From the NCBI GenBank assembly GCA_016208685.1, contig JACQXM010000009.1, positions 1-63,802 of the forward strand: a stretch of DNA of 63,802 nt, in the 5' to 3' direction. Source of the DNA: Planctomycetota bacterium. Lineage in GTDB: Bacteria; Planctomycetota; Phycisphaerae; UBA1845. Below are positions 24,844-34,187 of the stretch, piece by piece. The first letter of the stretch is position 1, and every line of letters starts with the position of its first letter. Below the pieces are notes generated by a model. The model was not told the origin of the DNA and did no database searches. It worked only from the letters and a program-made list of their open reading frames with translations. The position numbers and the translations under genes are program-made.

Positions 24844-25575
24844 ATGCTGCTGAGGGTCGAAAAACTGCACGTTTCCTACGGGGCGATCGCTGCGCTGCGC
24901 GGCATCACACTCCAAGTCGACCGAGGCCACATCGTGACCCTCATCGGCGCCAACGGGGCGGGCAAAACGACGCTGTTGCGCACCATCAGCGGGCTGCTTC
25001 GCCCCAAGCAGGGTGCGATCCACTACACCGCGCCCAACGCCGCCGGTGCCGAGCCGGCGAACCTGTTGCGCTGCCCCCCGCACGAGATCGTACGCCGCGG
25101 GATTGTCCACGTTCCCGAGGGACGAGGGATCTTCGCCAACCTCACGGTGGCCGAGAACCTGCGCCTGGGAACCTACCTGCGCCGGGAGGGTGACGGCGTG
25201 GCGGGCGATTTCGAATCCGTGCTGACTCTCTTCCCGCGTCTGCGCGAGCGGTTTCATCAGTCCGCGGGGACGCTCTCCGGCGGCGAACAACAGATGCTGG
25301 CCATGGCGCGCGGGCTGGTGGGACGGCCCTCGCTGCTGCTGCTCGACGAACCTTCCCTGGGACTGGCGCCGCGACTGGTGCAACAGGTGTTCGAGACCAT
25401 CGTGGCCATCAACCAGTCGGGCACCACCATTCTGCTCGTGGAGCAGAACGCACACATGGCGCTTCAGGTGGCGCGCTACGCCTATTGCCTGGAAACCGGC
25501 ACCATGGTGCTGGAAGGCCCGGCCGCCGAACTCGCCGAACGCGAGGACGTTAAGCAGGTTTATCTCGCAGGATGA
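24844..25575 (+). CDS. ABC transporter ATP-binding protein, LivF-like
   Basis: The 243-residue product has Walker A GANGAGKT, the signature LSGGEQQ and Walker B LLLLDEPSLG. The spacing and sequence (SLGLAPRLVQQVFETI) match LivF, an ATPase of branched-chain amino acid importers. A LivG, permeases and binding protein are not present in the window, so the gene is an orphan here. The ATG at 24844 gives the usual N-terminus (LRVEKLHVSYG); the longer frame upstream has shadow-like composition. The MFS gene follows 48 bases later on the same strand. Confidence 0.8.
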   Translation: MLLRVEKLHVSYGAIAALRGITLQVDRGHIVTLIGANGAGKTTLLRTISGLLRPKQGAIHYTAPNAAGAEPANLLRCPPHEIVRRGIVHVPEGRGIFANLTVAENLRLGTYLRREGDGVAGDFESVLTLFPRLRERFHQSAGTLSGGEQQMLAMARGLVGRPSLLLLDEPSLGLAPRLVQQVFETIVAINQSGTTILLVEQNAHMALQVARYAYCLETGTMVLEGPAAELAEREDVKQVYLAG

Positions 25576-25623
25576 CCTCCGGCCGCCAACCGCGGCGGAG
25601 CGGGGAGGGGCAGGGAGAAGCGC

Positions 25624-26844
25624 ATGTTGCGCGCCGTGGGACGAACCTATCGCGAGGCGTTCACCGGGCTGGGACGTCGGGTCTGGATCCTGGCGCTGGT
25701 GACGTTTATCAACCGCAGCGGCACCATGGTGCTGCCGTTTCTGACGCTCTACCTGACCACGCAGAAGAACGAAACCGCCACCCAGGCCGGCGCCGCGCTT
25801 AGCCTGTACGGCCTGGGGGCCATTGCCGGTTCCTACCTCGGCGGATGGCTCTGCGACCGCCTGGGCGCGGTGGCGGTTCAGGGCGTAAGCCTGGCGACCA
25901 CCGGCGTACTGTTTCTCGTTCTCGGGCAGGTGGAATCGCGCCCCGCGATCCTCGGCGTGCTGCTGCTTCTGAGCCTTTCCAACGAGATCTTCCGCCCGGC
26001 GAACGCCACCAGTTTCGCGCAGGCATCGGAGCCCTCGAACCGGGCTCGCGCCTTCGCCGTCAACCGCCTGGCGGTCAACCTGGGCATGAGCATCGGGCCG
26101 GTGGTGGGCGGAGTGCTGGCGACAGTGGATTATTCCTGGCTCTTCGTGATCGACGCCGTGACGTGCCTGGCGGCGGCGGTGTTGCTTATCTCGACCTTCG
26201 GGTTGTCGCGCCGACGGCTGGGAGAGTCCGCGGTGGGGCACGCCGCAGCGGCCGACTCGGCATGGCAGGACCGACCGTACCTGATCATGCTTTTGCTCAA
26301 CACCTTGCTCGCCTGCGTTTTCTTCCAGCTCATGAGCACGTTTCCGCTGACGCTGCGGCAGGCGCACGGCTTCACCGAGGATCGCATCGGACTGGTGTAT
26401 GCCGTCAATACCGTGATCATCGTGGCGATCGAAATGGCCTTGGTTCATTCTCTGAGTGATCGCAACCCCCTGCGGGTGATGGCCGTGGGAGCGGTGCTTG
26501 TGGGCGGCGGGCTGGCGCTGCTTCCCTTCGGGCGAGGGTTTGCGTACGTGACCGGGACGGTCGTGGTGTGGACCTTCGGTGAGATACTGACCATGCCGTT
26601 CGGGGGCGCGTTGGCCGCCAATCGTGCCGGGCCGCGCCGCCAGGGGCAGTACATGGGGCTCTATACGCTTTCCTTCTCCGTCGCCTTCGTCGCGGCGCCG
26701 ATCGCCGGCACGTGGGTGTACCAGCACGTTTCACCGACGGCACTGTGGCTGGCGTGCGGAGGGTTGGGCGTGGTCATCGCCGCCGCCCTGCTGGCGCTGG
26801 CACGGCGTCTGGAGGCCGCCCCCGCGGGCGCGATCCGCGAATGA
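25624..26844 (+). CDS. Major facilitator superfamily transporter
   Basis: AGGGAG precedes the ATG. The 406 residues form about twelve hydrophobic helices in two halves. A loop with GGWLCDRLG between helices 2 and 3 is the conserved MFS motif A position. The sequence resembles drug/proton antiporters (MdtH/YceL type), but the substrate cannot be read from it. The spacing to the LivF-like gene (48 bases) permits co-transcription. The end of the gene converges with the FG-GAP gene on the other strand. Confidence 0.8.
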   Translation: MLRAVGRTYREAFTGLGRRVWILALVTFINRSGTMVLPFLTLYLTTQKNETATQAGAALSLYGLGAIAGSYLGGWLCDRLGAVAVQGVSLATTGVLFLVLGQVESRPAILGVLLLLSLSNEIFRPANATSFAQASEPSNRARAFAVNRLAVNLGMSIGPVVGGVLATVDYSWLFVIDAVTCLAAAVLLISTFGLSRRRLGESAVGHAAAADSAWQDRPYLIMLLLNTLLACVFFQLMSTFPLTLRQAHGFTEDRIGLVYAVNTVIIVAIEMALVHSLSDRNPLRVMAVGAVLVGGGLALLPFGRGFAYVTGTVVVWTFGEILTMPFGGALAANRAGPRRQGQYMGLYTLSFSVAFVAAPIAGTWVYQHVSPTALWLACGGLGVVIAAALLALARRLEAAPAGAIRE

Positions 26845-26867
26845 CCATCACCCGTGCGCCCCGCCGC

Positions 26868-29075
26868 CTACGGACACGGCGTGGGACCCGGGAACGGATA
26901 GGGCTCCCGGCGGAACGCCATCACCATTCTCTGCACGTCGGAGAAGTTCACGATCCCGTTGGGCGCCTGGCCGTCGACGTCGGCCCATGAAATCGGCGGC
27001 CCGATCCGCTGGAAGGCGTGAAGCGCCGCCAACACGTCGTTGAAGTTGACGACGCCGTTGGGCCCCAGCCAGCGATCGCCGTCGAACGCCCCCACGGTGT
27101 CCCCCCAACGGCTCACCGTGGAGACCTCGGCCAGCGGCGCGAAACTGGTTCCGTCGGCCGTGGCCTCGATCACGTAGGTGGCGTTCGGCGTGATGTCCGC
27201 GTCCGCCACCTGGACCGTGGTTCCGCCCCAACTGTAGAACAACGGGCCGCAGCCCAGGCGCGAGATGCCGGGCGCTATGGGGGGATTCACCCACTTAACG
27301 AGCGCCGGATACGTCGGCGAGGTCACGCGTAGCGCGAGCTCGCCGGCCCGAACGCCGCGCCCCGCGCCGCCGATGGGAACCGAGAACACCAGGTAGCGAT
27401 TGGTGGGCGTGAAGGGTTCACACTCGTCGGGGATGACGTTGCCGTTGGCGTCAAACACTACGCCCAGGGCGATGTCGCATTCGTCGGGGAAGCTGTTGAC
27501 GTTGCAATCCTGACTCGTGCCGGAGGCGATATCCAGGGCGTCGAACACCTGGTTGCCGTTGCAGTCCTGCGGCGCGGGGGCGAGGGTGACGATCTGATCC
27601 GCGGCCAGTGGTCCGGCGTAGATGTGGGTCCGAGCCAGACGCGGAGCGTCGTAAGGCCAGAGCACCTCGATCTCGTCGACGACCGTGGCGGCGCCCAGAC
27701 CGAAATGCAATCGAAGGTCCTCGGTGGACGTCGTGCTCGAGCCGCTGACCACCTGCCGTACCTGCGTCCGACCGCCCGCCGTAAGGCGCACCACGGCGCC
27801 GACGGCATCGCGGTTGACCAGCGTGCCGTCGCCGCGAAGCCGTAAGGCGATCCAGTGATTGTTGCTGCTGGTGATGTTCTCATACACGGAGACGTTCTGC
27901 CCCGCGGTGCCGGGGTTGAGCGTGATGATGTCCTGCCGGCCGTCGTTGTTGAAATCGATCTGCACCGAGTGCTGGCTGCCGAAGGACCCGCCGTTGAGCG
28001 CGGCGCTGATGTCGTCAAAGACTCCGCCGCCGCGATTGCGAACCAGGGAATCCACGCGCGGCTGGCTGTAGCGCCCGCATTGGTAGTGATCCAGGTCCGC
28101 ATCATTGTCGAAATCCAGCCACATCACTCCCCAGGAAAACCCCGTGCCGAAGGGGATGACGAATTCCATGGCGCCGCCGAGGTTTTCGTAGTAGGTTCCG
28201 GCGAGTGCGTCGCTGATCGCCAGATCAAAGTCTCCATCGTCGTCGTAGTCGCCCGCGGCGATGCCCATGGGCGCCGGACCGAGGACGGTGAAGTTGGCCG
28301 CGGGCGCGACGTCCACGAGCCGGCGGCCGCCCTGCCCGTCATCCTGATTCTCCAGCAGCAGCGGCCGGTCGATGGTGTTCAGGACGAAGCAGTCCGCATA
28401 CGCGTCCCCGTTGTAGTCCATCCACATGTGGCCGTACGGCGTGCCCAGGTCGACGGCCTCGGGGAGCACCACGAGACTCGTGGCGTCGGAGAATGTGCCG
28501 TCGCCGTTGTTGCGCAGCAGCGTCGGTCCTGAGCTGGCGGACGCCACGAGCATCAGGTCGACATACCCGTCGAGGTCAAAGTCGTTCCAGCTTGCGGAAA
28601 GCGCCGGGAATCCCCGCACGCGGGCCAGAAGGCTGACGTTGGTGAACTGCCCGCCGCCTTCGTTACGGTACAGTAGCCCGCTGGAAGCGGTCATGTAGAT
28701 ATCGGAATCACCGTCGTTGTCGTAATCGGCGACCGCGATGCCGAACGAAAAGGTACTTGTGCCCTCGGCGTCATCCAGGCCGCTGCCCGGCGTGACGTCC
28801 ACGAAGGTCCGGTTACCCGGCCGGAAGCTGTCGGGAACGTTTCGAAACAGCCGGTTGGTTCGACCAGGGAGGTCTCCGACTACCAGGTCCTGGTAACCGT
28901 CCTCATCGTAGTCGAGGACGGCGATCCCGCCGCGCAGCGCTCCGAGCGGGATCTCACCGGTCAAGCCCCGATCGACAAAACACACGCCGTCGACGCAAAC
29001 CTGTGCCTGGGCCCGAACCGCGACTAGACCGGCTGTCAACAGGAGCAATGTCTGGCCTGCCACACGCATGAACAT
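26868..29075 (-). CDS. Secreted FG-GAP/ASPIC-UnbV repeat protein with dockerin-like tail
   Basis: An AGAGGA element upstream supports the ATG at 29075. A signal peptide (TLLLLTAGLVAVRAQAQ) leads into beta-propeller FG-GAP/VCBS repeats marked by DYDEDGYQDLV, DYDNDGDSDIY and similar Asp-rich calcium loops. An ASPIC/UnbV domain follows near residue 470 (LRLHFGLGAATVVDEIEVLW). Next comes a DCNGNQVFD...DECDI linker typical of planctomycete secreted proteins. At the C-terminus two dockerin-type calcium helices appear (PNGVVNFNDVLAAL, PNGIVNFSDVQRMV). The role is extracellular, perhaps adhesion or surface assembly. It is good evidence for the taxonomic placement. Confidence 0.8.
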   Translation of the reverse strand: MFMRVAGQTLLLLTAGLVAVRAQAQVCVDGVCFVDRGLTGEIPLGALRGGIAVLDYDEDGYQDLVVGDLPGRTNRLFRNVPDSFRPGNRTFVDVTPGSGLDDAEGTSTFSFGIAVADYDNDGDSDIYMTASSGLLYRNEGGGQFTNVSLLARVRGFPALSASWNDFDLDGYVDLMLVASASSGPTLLRNNGDGTFSDATSLVVLPEAVDLGTPYGHMWMDYNGDAYADCFVLNTIDRPLLLENQDDGQGGRRLVDVAPAANFTVLGPAPMGIAAGDYDDDGDFDLAISDALAGTYYENLGGAMEFVIPFGTGFSWGVMWLDFDNDADLDHYQCGRYSQPRVDSLVRNRGGGVFDDISAALNGGSFGSQHSVQIDFNNDGRQDIITLNPGTAGQNVSVYENITSSNNHWIALRLRGDGTLVNRDAVGAVVRLTAGGRTQVRQVVSGSSTTSTEDLRLHFGLGAATVVDEIEVLWPYDAPRLARTHIYAGPLAADQIVTLAPAPQDCNGNQVFDALDIASGTSQDCNVNSFPDECDIALGVVFDANGNVIPDECEPFTPTNRYLVFSVPIGGAGRGVRAGELALRVTSPTYPALVKWVNPPIAPGISRLGCGPLFYSWGGTTVQVADADITPNATYVIEATADGTSFAPLAEVSTVSRWGDTVGAFDGDRWLGPNGVVNFNDVLAALHAFQRIGPPISWADVDGQAPNGIVNFSDVQRMVMAFRREPYPFPGPTPCP

Positions 29076-29316
29076 GGAAGGATCCTCTCTTTTCTTCCGC
29101 CACCTCGGGGTGGCGATACTCCACGGCTGCGCATCCACGGGCTCACGCTGCGCCCGCCTTGCGGCGCACTCCGTTTCATCCGTGGCCGCCGCACGGGAAG
29201 CCAATCACCGCGCCGGAAGCACGGAGACACCACGCCGCAGTTGACATGGCGCATTCGCATTCCATGCCGCGGCGTACCGCGCCGTGTCGGGCGTTGCGGT
29301 GCCTCGCGTGACGAGC

Positions 29317-29448
29317 GCTCCGACGCGCTCGATTCTCCGAGTGGGGTGACATGCCCAAGCACGGCACAGCCGTGCGCCGGCATGTCTTTCCTCGGCATGG
29401 CGGCGCTGCGCTTGGCCATGCCACCCTGACAATAGGCTGCGCCGGAGC
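29317..29448. mobile_element. 132-bp inverted-repeat element (MITE-like), copy 1
   Basis: The ends GCTCCGACGC and GCGCCGGAGC are imperfect inverted repeats. Inside, ATGCCCAAGC and GCTTGGCCAT mirror each other around a hairpin core (CACGGCACAGCCGTG). It has the same length and arrangement as the copy at 33259-33390. It lies between two divergently transcribed genes and has no coding capacity of its own. Confidence 0.7.
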
Positions 29449-29641
29449 CCTAGATGCCCCGGCCACACGGGGGTTACAGCGGTCGGACCGGGTCGAGGGG
29501 CGGCTGCGATTTCGGCGTTGACGTGTAGTTGCGTCCGAGGACCGCCGCCCACCGCGCTCTCCGTTGGCGCGGCCTTCCGACCCGAGTTGCCTGGTTCGGC
29601 GCGCGTGGTTACAAGTGCGGCACGCCCCCAGTGAGCCGCAG

Positions 29642-30580
29642 ATGGACGGGTACGAAGTCCGGAGCATTCCGCCGCACCACCCCGCCTTCACCGCGGCGTT
29701 CCGGCAAACGGTAGGCACGTCGCGGCGACCCACCGGGCCGCGGCCGGGCAACGCACGAGCCGGTGGCGCGGCCCGGGCGCTCGAGGAATCGGACGACCGG
29801 TTCGCGGTGGGCGTATTCCGTGCCGGGCAACTGGTCTGGGCGGCCGCGGTGCTCGTTTCCCCGGGGGCGGCTGCCTTGGTGTTCGTGCCGGAGGACCCGA
29901 TTCCGGGGTTGAGCCTTGAGCCGCAGGTGTCCTGCCTTCGTCAGGTGCAACAACTGGCCGGCACCCGCGGCTTGAAGCTGCTGGAGGTGCTCACCGACCC
30001 TGACGCGCGGCAGCGGCAGAGCCTCACGGCGGTGCTGGAGGGAGGCGGTTTCCGCTATCTCACGCGGTTGATCTATCTGACGCGGCGGGCGGCGGCGGTG
30101 GCGCTCGCTAGCGCCGCGGACGCCCTTCACTGGGTGGGGTATACGCCCGACCATGAGCCGACCTTCCTTGCCGCTCTGGAAGCGACCTATTCGCAAAGTC
30201 TTGATTGTCCGGAGCTTACGGGAACGCGTACGGTGGCCGAAGTGCTTGAGGGGCATCGCGCCGCCGGCGTGTTTGATCCTGCCCTGTGGTGGGTGGTGCG
30301 GCGGCGGGGCGTGGCGGCCGGGGTGCTGCTGCTGGGGCGGATTCCGGCGGCGGGGGCGGTGGAAGTGGTGTACCTGGGCGTGGCGCAACTCGCGCGGGGA
30401 ACAGGAGTTGGCGACGCCCTGGTGGCCCGGGCGCTGGCGGCGGCCCAGGGGGTTGGTGCCACAAGTGTGACACTGGCGGTCGATTGCCGCAATCTCCCGG
30501 CGCTGCGCCTCTACCAGCGCTGGGGCTTCAGCGCCTACGGGCAGCGCGACGCCTGGATCGCAACCTGCGCCAGCGTATGA
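29642..30580 (+). CDS. Double GNAT-domain N-acetyltransferase
   Basis: The 312-residue product contains two GNAT folds. The C-terminal one is complete, with the acetyl-CoA pyrophosphate loop in VAQLARGTGVGDALVARAL and the terminal strand/helix pair NLPALRLYQRWGF. The N-terminal one (residues about 20-150) has the fold pattern but no intact acetyl-CoA loop. Family members transfer acetyl groups to amines on small molecules or proteins; the substrate is not predictable. The ATG at 29642 lacks a strong ribosome-binding site. It is 343 bases upstream of dnaA on the same strand. Confidence 0.75.
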   Translation: MDGYEVRSIPPHHPAFTAAFRQTVGTSRRPTGPRPGNARAGGAARALEESDDRFAVGVFRAGQLVWAAAVLVSPGAAALVFVPEDPIPGLSLEPQVSCLRQVQQLAGTRGLKLLEVLTDPDARQRQSLTAVLEGGGFRYLTRLIYLTRRAAAVALASAADALHWVGYTPDHEPTFLAALEATYSQSLDCPELTGTRTVAEVLEGHRAAGVFDPALWWVVRRRGVAAGVLLLGRIPAAGAVEVVYLGVAQLARGTGVGDALVARALAAAQGVGATSVTLAVDCRNLPALRLYQRWGFSAYGQRDAWIATCASV

Positions 30581-30923
30581 GGTTGCGAGCTGCCGTCGGT
30601 AGACAGGCCGGGGGGTGGTGGGCGGCGTCGCGGCGCGCCCGCCAAGGTGGGGAAAAAAAACTTTGCATCGCTAACTACTTGTCAGCACGGAACCACGAGC
30701 GTTATCCACGTTGTGCGTCGCGCCTTCCTTATTGACGCCGCCACCTCGCAGTGTTAACTTCCCGCTAATTCGATAGAGTCCGGCGCGTCGCCCAGGGCGC
30801 GGTCGCCGAGAGGGTCGTACCTTCTCCGGTGCGTCGGCCGACTTCGGCATTTTTCGTTCGTCATTCGATTGTCCGGTTGAGTTGTTTTGAGGGAAGTTCC
30901 TTACCTCAGGAAAGGAGCGGGTG
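30581..30923. other. dnaA upstream region
   Basis: This 343-base spacer contains AT-rich patches (GGGGAAAAAAAAC near 30651, GTGTTAACTTCCC near 30751) within GC-rich DNA and one good DnaA-box match. Only one strong box is visible, so a full replication origin is not supported from sequence alone. Confidence 0.4.
30702..30710 (+). promoter_or_regulatory. DnaA-box-like site TTATCCACG
   Basis: Eight of nine bases match the TTATCCACA consensus. It lies about 215 bases before dnaA and may mediate autoregulation or origin function. Confidence 0.5.
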
Positions 30924-32411
30924 GTGATCCTCTGCGCCGATGACACGGTTCGTCGCATCGAATCCCTGCTGGCGGAGCGACTGGGTCCGCAGCGGTTTAA
31001 CGTCTGGTTCAAGAACGCAACGCGTTTGTCCCTGGGTGAAGATTATCTGCATGTGTGCACGCCCAATCCCTTCATCAGCGAGTGGATCGAGCGGAACTTC
31101 GCCCAAGTCATCCGCGAGGCGGCCCGCGAAGTCACGGGCCGGGAGTTCGCGCTGACCTTCGCCATCGATCCCGACCTGGCGCGCACCCTGGGCCGCAAGC
31201 AGCCCGACCGCCAGGTGGACTTCATCGCCAACAACCCCGATCGCCTGGCGCGGGAGCACAAGCGGAACGGCCTGCGCCCCCTGCCCTTGCAGTCGTCGCC
31301 GCTGAAGGGTCGGGTTGATGAATTCGTCGTCGGTTCCTCGAATCGCATGGCGCACGCCGCGGCCCTGAGCGTCATCGAGAACCCCGGCGGCTGCTACAAC
31401 CCGCTGTTTCTGCACGGCGGATGCGGGCTGGGCAAAACGCACCTGCTTCAGGCGATCTGCAACGGTCTGGGCGAGCGCCATCCCGACCTGCGCTGGCGCT
31501 ACGTGACCGGCGAGGAGTTCACCAACGACTACGTCTGCTCCGTAAAAGCCCGAGAGGAGGACGCGTTTCGGGCCCGCTACCGCTGCCTGGACGTGCTGGT
31601 CATCGACGACGTGCACTTTCTGGCCAACAAGCGCGCCACACAGGCGGAGTTTCTGCACACCTTCCAGGCCATCGACGCCGCGGGCAAGCAGATCGTCCTT
31701 GCCTCGGACGCCCATCCCAAGCTGATCGGCCAGTTCTCGGAGTCGCTGGTCACCCGCTTCCTTTCCGGCATGGTGGTGCGCATCGATTCGCCGGATGCGT
31801 CGGTGCGGGCCGAAGTACTTCGCCGCCGCGCGGCGCGACTGAAGGTGCACGTTTCCGAGGCGGTCATCAATCACATCGCCGAGAACTTCCGCGCCAACAT
31901 CCGTGAGCTCGAAGGCGCCCTGGTCAAGGTCATCGCCCTGGCGCAGGTCAGCGGGCAGCCGGTGACGCTCAGCGTCGCCGAGCGTGCCATCCGCGACCTG
32001 GCGCGGCAGACGGCGCCGGTGGTCAAGCTTTCGGACATCGAAAGCGTGGTGGCCATCTTCTTCGGACTCACACCGGCCGATCTCCATACGTCGCGTAAAT
32101 CACGGACGATCGCTCTAGCGAGGGGGATCGCGATGTATCTCGCGAGGAAGCTCACGGACATGAGCTTCCCGGAGATCGGCCGTTTTATGGGCAACAAGAA
32201 CCACTCGACGGTGATTCTCGCCAGCCGGCGCATCGCCAAGCTGATCGAAACCGGGGCCGCCGTCCGCTGGCTGACGCCCGGTGGAGAGCGCGAGTATCCC
32301 CTGCCGGCGCTGGTCGAAGAGCTCGAGGAGCAGTTTGGCTCGCGGGCGGTGGATCGCCGCGGACCGACCGCGGTCGAACCGGAAACGGCGGAGCTGGCGG
32401 CGGTGGGGTAG
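30924..32411 (+). CDS. dnaA: Chromosomal replication initiator DnaA
   Basis: AAGGAG is six bases before the GTG at 30924; a GTG one codon earlier is too close to it. Domain I covers about residues 1-75 (FNVWFKNATRL). The AAA+ core has Walker A GGCGLGKT (165-172), Walker B VIDDVHFL, and sensor/arginine elements. Domain IV (about 395-455) carries the DNA-binding signature MGNKNHSTVILASRRI. The 495 residues include a C-terminal extension of about 45 residues beyond domain IV. DnaA binds DnaA boxes and opens the origin. dnaN and recF are not adjacent, unlike in many bacteria. Confidence 0.93.
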   Translation: MILCADDTVRRIESLLAERLGPQRFNVWFKNATRLSLGEDYLHVCTPNPFISEWIERNFAQVIREAAREVTGREFALTFAIDPDLARTLGRKQPDRQVDFIANNPDRLAREHKRNGLRPLPLQSSPLKGRVDEFVVGSSNRMAHAAALSVIENPGGCYNPLFLHGGCGLGKTHLLQAICNGLGERHPDLRWRYVTGEEFTNDYVCSVKAREEDAFRARYRCLDVLVIDDVHFLANKRATQAEFLHTFQAIDAAGKQIVLASDAHPKLIGQFSESLVTRFLSGMVVRIDSPDASVRAEVLRRRAARLKVHVSEAVINHIAENFRANIRELEGALVKVIALAQVSGQPVTLSVAERAIRDLARQTAPVVKLSDIESVVAIFFGLTPADLHTSRKSRTIALARGIAMYLARKLTDMSFPEIGRFMGNKNHSTVILASRRIAKLIETGAAVRWLTPGGEREYPLPALVEELEEQFGSRAVDRRGPTAVEPETAELAAVG

Positions 32412-32553
32412 CGGGTCGCGCGGCGCGAGCGATTCGCAAGCGCTGCCCTGCGCTCGAGCGAAGTCGGCCAGGTACCCTGTGCCGATGTCAGCGCGGAGCC
32501 AGCGGCGCGCCGGCGCCGAGCGGCCGATCGACGCCGAGCACGCGCCGCCATGA

Positions 32554-33270
32554 CTACGGCGCCTTGGTCAGCGCTGCGATCCGCCGCCCGATGGCCGCCT
32601 CACGCGCTTCTAATTCGCGCCGAGCCTGATCCAGCGTCAGCGGCTGCTCGCGGATCATGCGCGCCACGTCCGCAAGCGTGTCGGCGAGTAGTCGCAGCTC
32701 GCCCGCCATGCCCGCGATGGGCGGGTCGGGCTTGATGACCCAGCCGCCGCGCTCGCGGAGGAGCCGCACGGAGCCGAGGGGCACTCTGCCAGCGACCTGG
32801 ATGGCTACCGTCGCCGCCCCGCCTTCGACCCGTTCTTCGATGGCGACAACGTCGCGTGAAAAAACGCCGATGGCGTTCACAGCGGCGGAACGGTCGAACA
32901 CCACGGCGCCCGCCGCCCCGAAGCGTTCGCGCGCTGCGGCCGCCAATCCCGCGCTCGCCGCATGAAGCCGGTCCACGGCGTGGAGCAACTCCAGCACCGC
33001 GGGCCGGTCGTCCGCGGCAACGTACGACTCCAGTTTCGCCAGCTTCCCCGCCCGGCGGAGTTCATTCACGCGGCGGACCGTCTGGAGCGGAGAGAGGTCG
33101 TCGGCGAGGTTCACTGCCGACCCGGATGAACTGCCGCCTCGATGGTCGCCATCCACCGGCGGTGGAGCGCGGTCGCACGCATATAGCTGAAGGGCGGCCA
33201 GGGCGAGAGCGCCCACGGCAGGGCACCTTCGGCGCCCGAGTCGGGAACGGAACTTAGTGCTCCGACGCAC
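32554..33270 (-). CDS. Putative lipoprotein of unknown function
   Basis: From the GTG at 33270 the product has 238 residues. It opens with a strongly basic leader (RRSTKFRSRLGRRR), then a hydrophobic helix and a lipobox-like LYAC (Cys about 28). AGGA lies about five bases upstream. The mature part is helix-rich (ALTVRRVNELRRAG-like helices) with a beta sheet near the middle, and ends in a coiled coil (QARRELEAREAAIGRRIAAL). The start codon and first four codons lie inside the MITE-like repeat at 33259-33390, so the element may have supplied the translation start. A later start (GTG 33216) would lack the basic leader. Confidence 0.6.
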   Translation of the reverse strand: MRRSTKFRSRLGRRRCPAVGALALAALQLYACDRAPPPVDGDHRGGSSSGSAVNLADDLSPLQTVRRVNELRRAGKLAKLESYVAADDRPAVLELLHAVDRLHAASAGLAAAARERFGAAGAVVFDRSAAVNAIGVFSRDVVAIEERVEGGAATVAIQVAGRVPLGSVRLLRERGGWVIKPDPPIAGMAGELRLLADTLADVARMIREQPLTLDQARRELEAREAAIGRRIAALTKAP

Positions 33271-33390
33271 CCAATCCTGCGGGTTGGGTGGCATGCCCAA
33301 GCACGGCACAGCCGTGCGCCGGCATGTTTTTCCTGGGCATGGCGGCGTTGCGCTTGGCCATGCCACCCTAAGAATAGGCTGCGTTGGAGC
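33259..33390. mobile_element. 132-bp inverted-repeat element (MITE-like), copy 2
   Basis: Ends GCTCCGACGC and GCGTTGGAGC; inner arms GGGTGGCATG (33286) and CATGCCACCC (ending 33368); the core hairpin is CACGGCACAGCCGTG. It is about 80 percent or more identical by eye to the copy at 29317-29448. Flanking TTAGT and ACTAG extend the mirror symmetry at this copy. It covers the start of the adjacent lipoprotein gene. Confidence 0.7.
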
Positions 33391-33506
33391 ACTAGTCGGG
33401 TACTCGCTCACGGTGCGCCGCGAGCCGGCGTCCGTTGTGATGGGACGATGCACGGAACCCCCCTGCGGCCGCGCCGGATCAGCGAGACCGCCGCTGCGCC
33501 CGGACG

Positions 33507-34187
33507 TCACTTGACGCCGCACAACGCCTTTTCGTGGCGTTGCAGCACCTGCACGAAGCGCTCAGCATCCTCGGCAGCGCGCAGCTCGTCGAGCGTACCG
33601 GCGTCGCTGAGCAGGCGGCACAGCCTGCCAAGATACACCAGATGGCGCGGGTAGTCCGGGCAGCACAGGAGGAAGAAAAGGTCGGTGAGGTCCCCTTGCG
33701 GGTCACCGAAGGGGATCCCCGCCGGTACCCGTCCGGCGGCGACGATGGTGTCGTCGCCCAAGAGCTGTCGTCCGACCTGGGCACTGTGCGGAATGGCAAC
33801 TCCGCCCGGCAGTGCCGTGGCGCACTGCTTCTCGCGGTCCACGAGCGAGCGCAGAAGGGCCGCGCTGTCGGCGATGGACCCGGAGCGCTCCGCAAGGTGA
33901 ACCAGTTCCTGCAGAACCGAGGCACCGGTGCGGGCCGGCAGAGGGACGGCGATGCAATCCGGGCGGAGCGCGCGACTGATCAGCAAGTCGGCGGCGGCTG
34001 CCCCTCGCGCGCGCGACTGTCCTTTGCGTATGACCGGAAGGTTTGCTGCCGCCCAGTTGGTCACATCGGCGGCGCGGAATTGCCATCGTCCTCCAACGCG
34101 GCGAGCCGGAAGCTCGCCGGCCTCGGCGAGTCGCTCCACGGCGCGGGCGTCGAGTCCCAACGACGCCGCGACGTCGGCCGCACTCAT
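33507..34187 (-). CDS. Helix-turn-helix protein with PTS EIIA (PtsN-like) domain, paralogue 1
   Basis: Residues 1-50 form an excisionase/MerR-like helix-turn-helix (SAADVAASLGLDARAVERL...GGRWQFRAADV). Residues about 75-226 form an EIIA-like domain with GGVAIPHSAQ, where His is the phosphorylatable residue of the PTS EIIA(Ntr/Fru) family. The ATG at 34187 has AGGGA upstream; a TTG five codons earlier is an alternative. The combination suggests a DNA-binding protein whose activity responds to phosphorylation or metabolite state. It is transcribed away from two paralogues that lead into the membrane complex block. Confidence 0.75.
   Translation of the reverse strand: MSAADVAASLGLDARAVERLAEAGELPARRVGGRWQFRAADVTNWAAANLPVIRKGQSRARGAAAADLLISRALRPDCIAVPLPARTGASVLQELVHLAERSGSIADSAALLRSLVDREKQCATALPGGVAIPHSAQVGRQLLGDDTIVAAGRVPAGIPFGDPQGDLTDLFFLLCCPDYPRHLVYLGRLCRLLSDAGTLDELRAAEDAERFVQVLQRHEKALCGVK

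Noticed and set aside
24670..26727. Long minus-strand open frame (685 codons) across the LivF-like and MFS genes
   Set aside because: It is antisense to two well-supported genes and its product is His/Gln/Arg-rich without recognisable domains; typical shadow of GC-rich coding sequence.
30581..30923. Full replication origin upstream of dnaA
   Set aside because: Only one good DnaA-box match and no clear unwinding element were found; a regulatory site is the safer reading.
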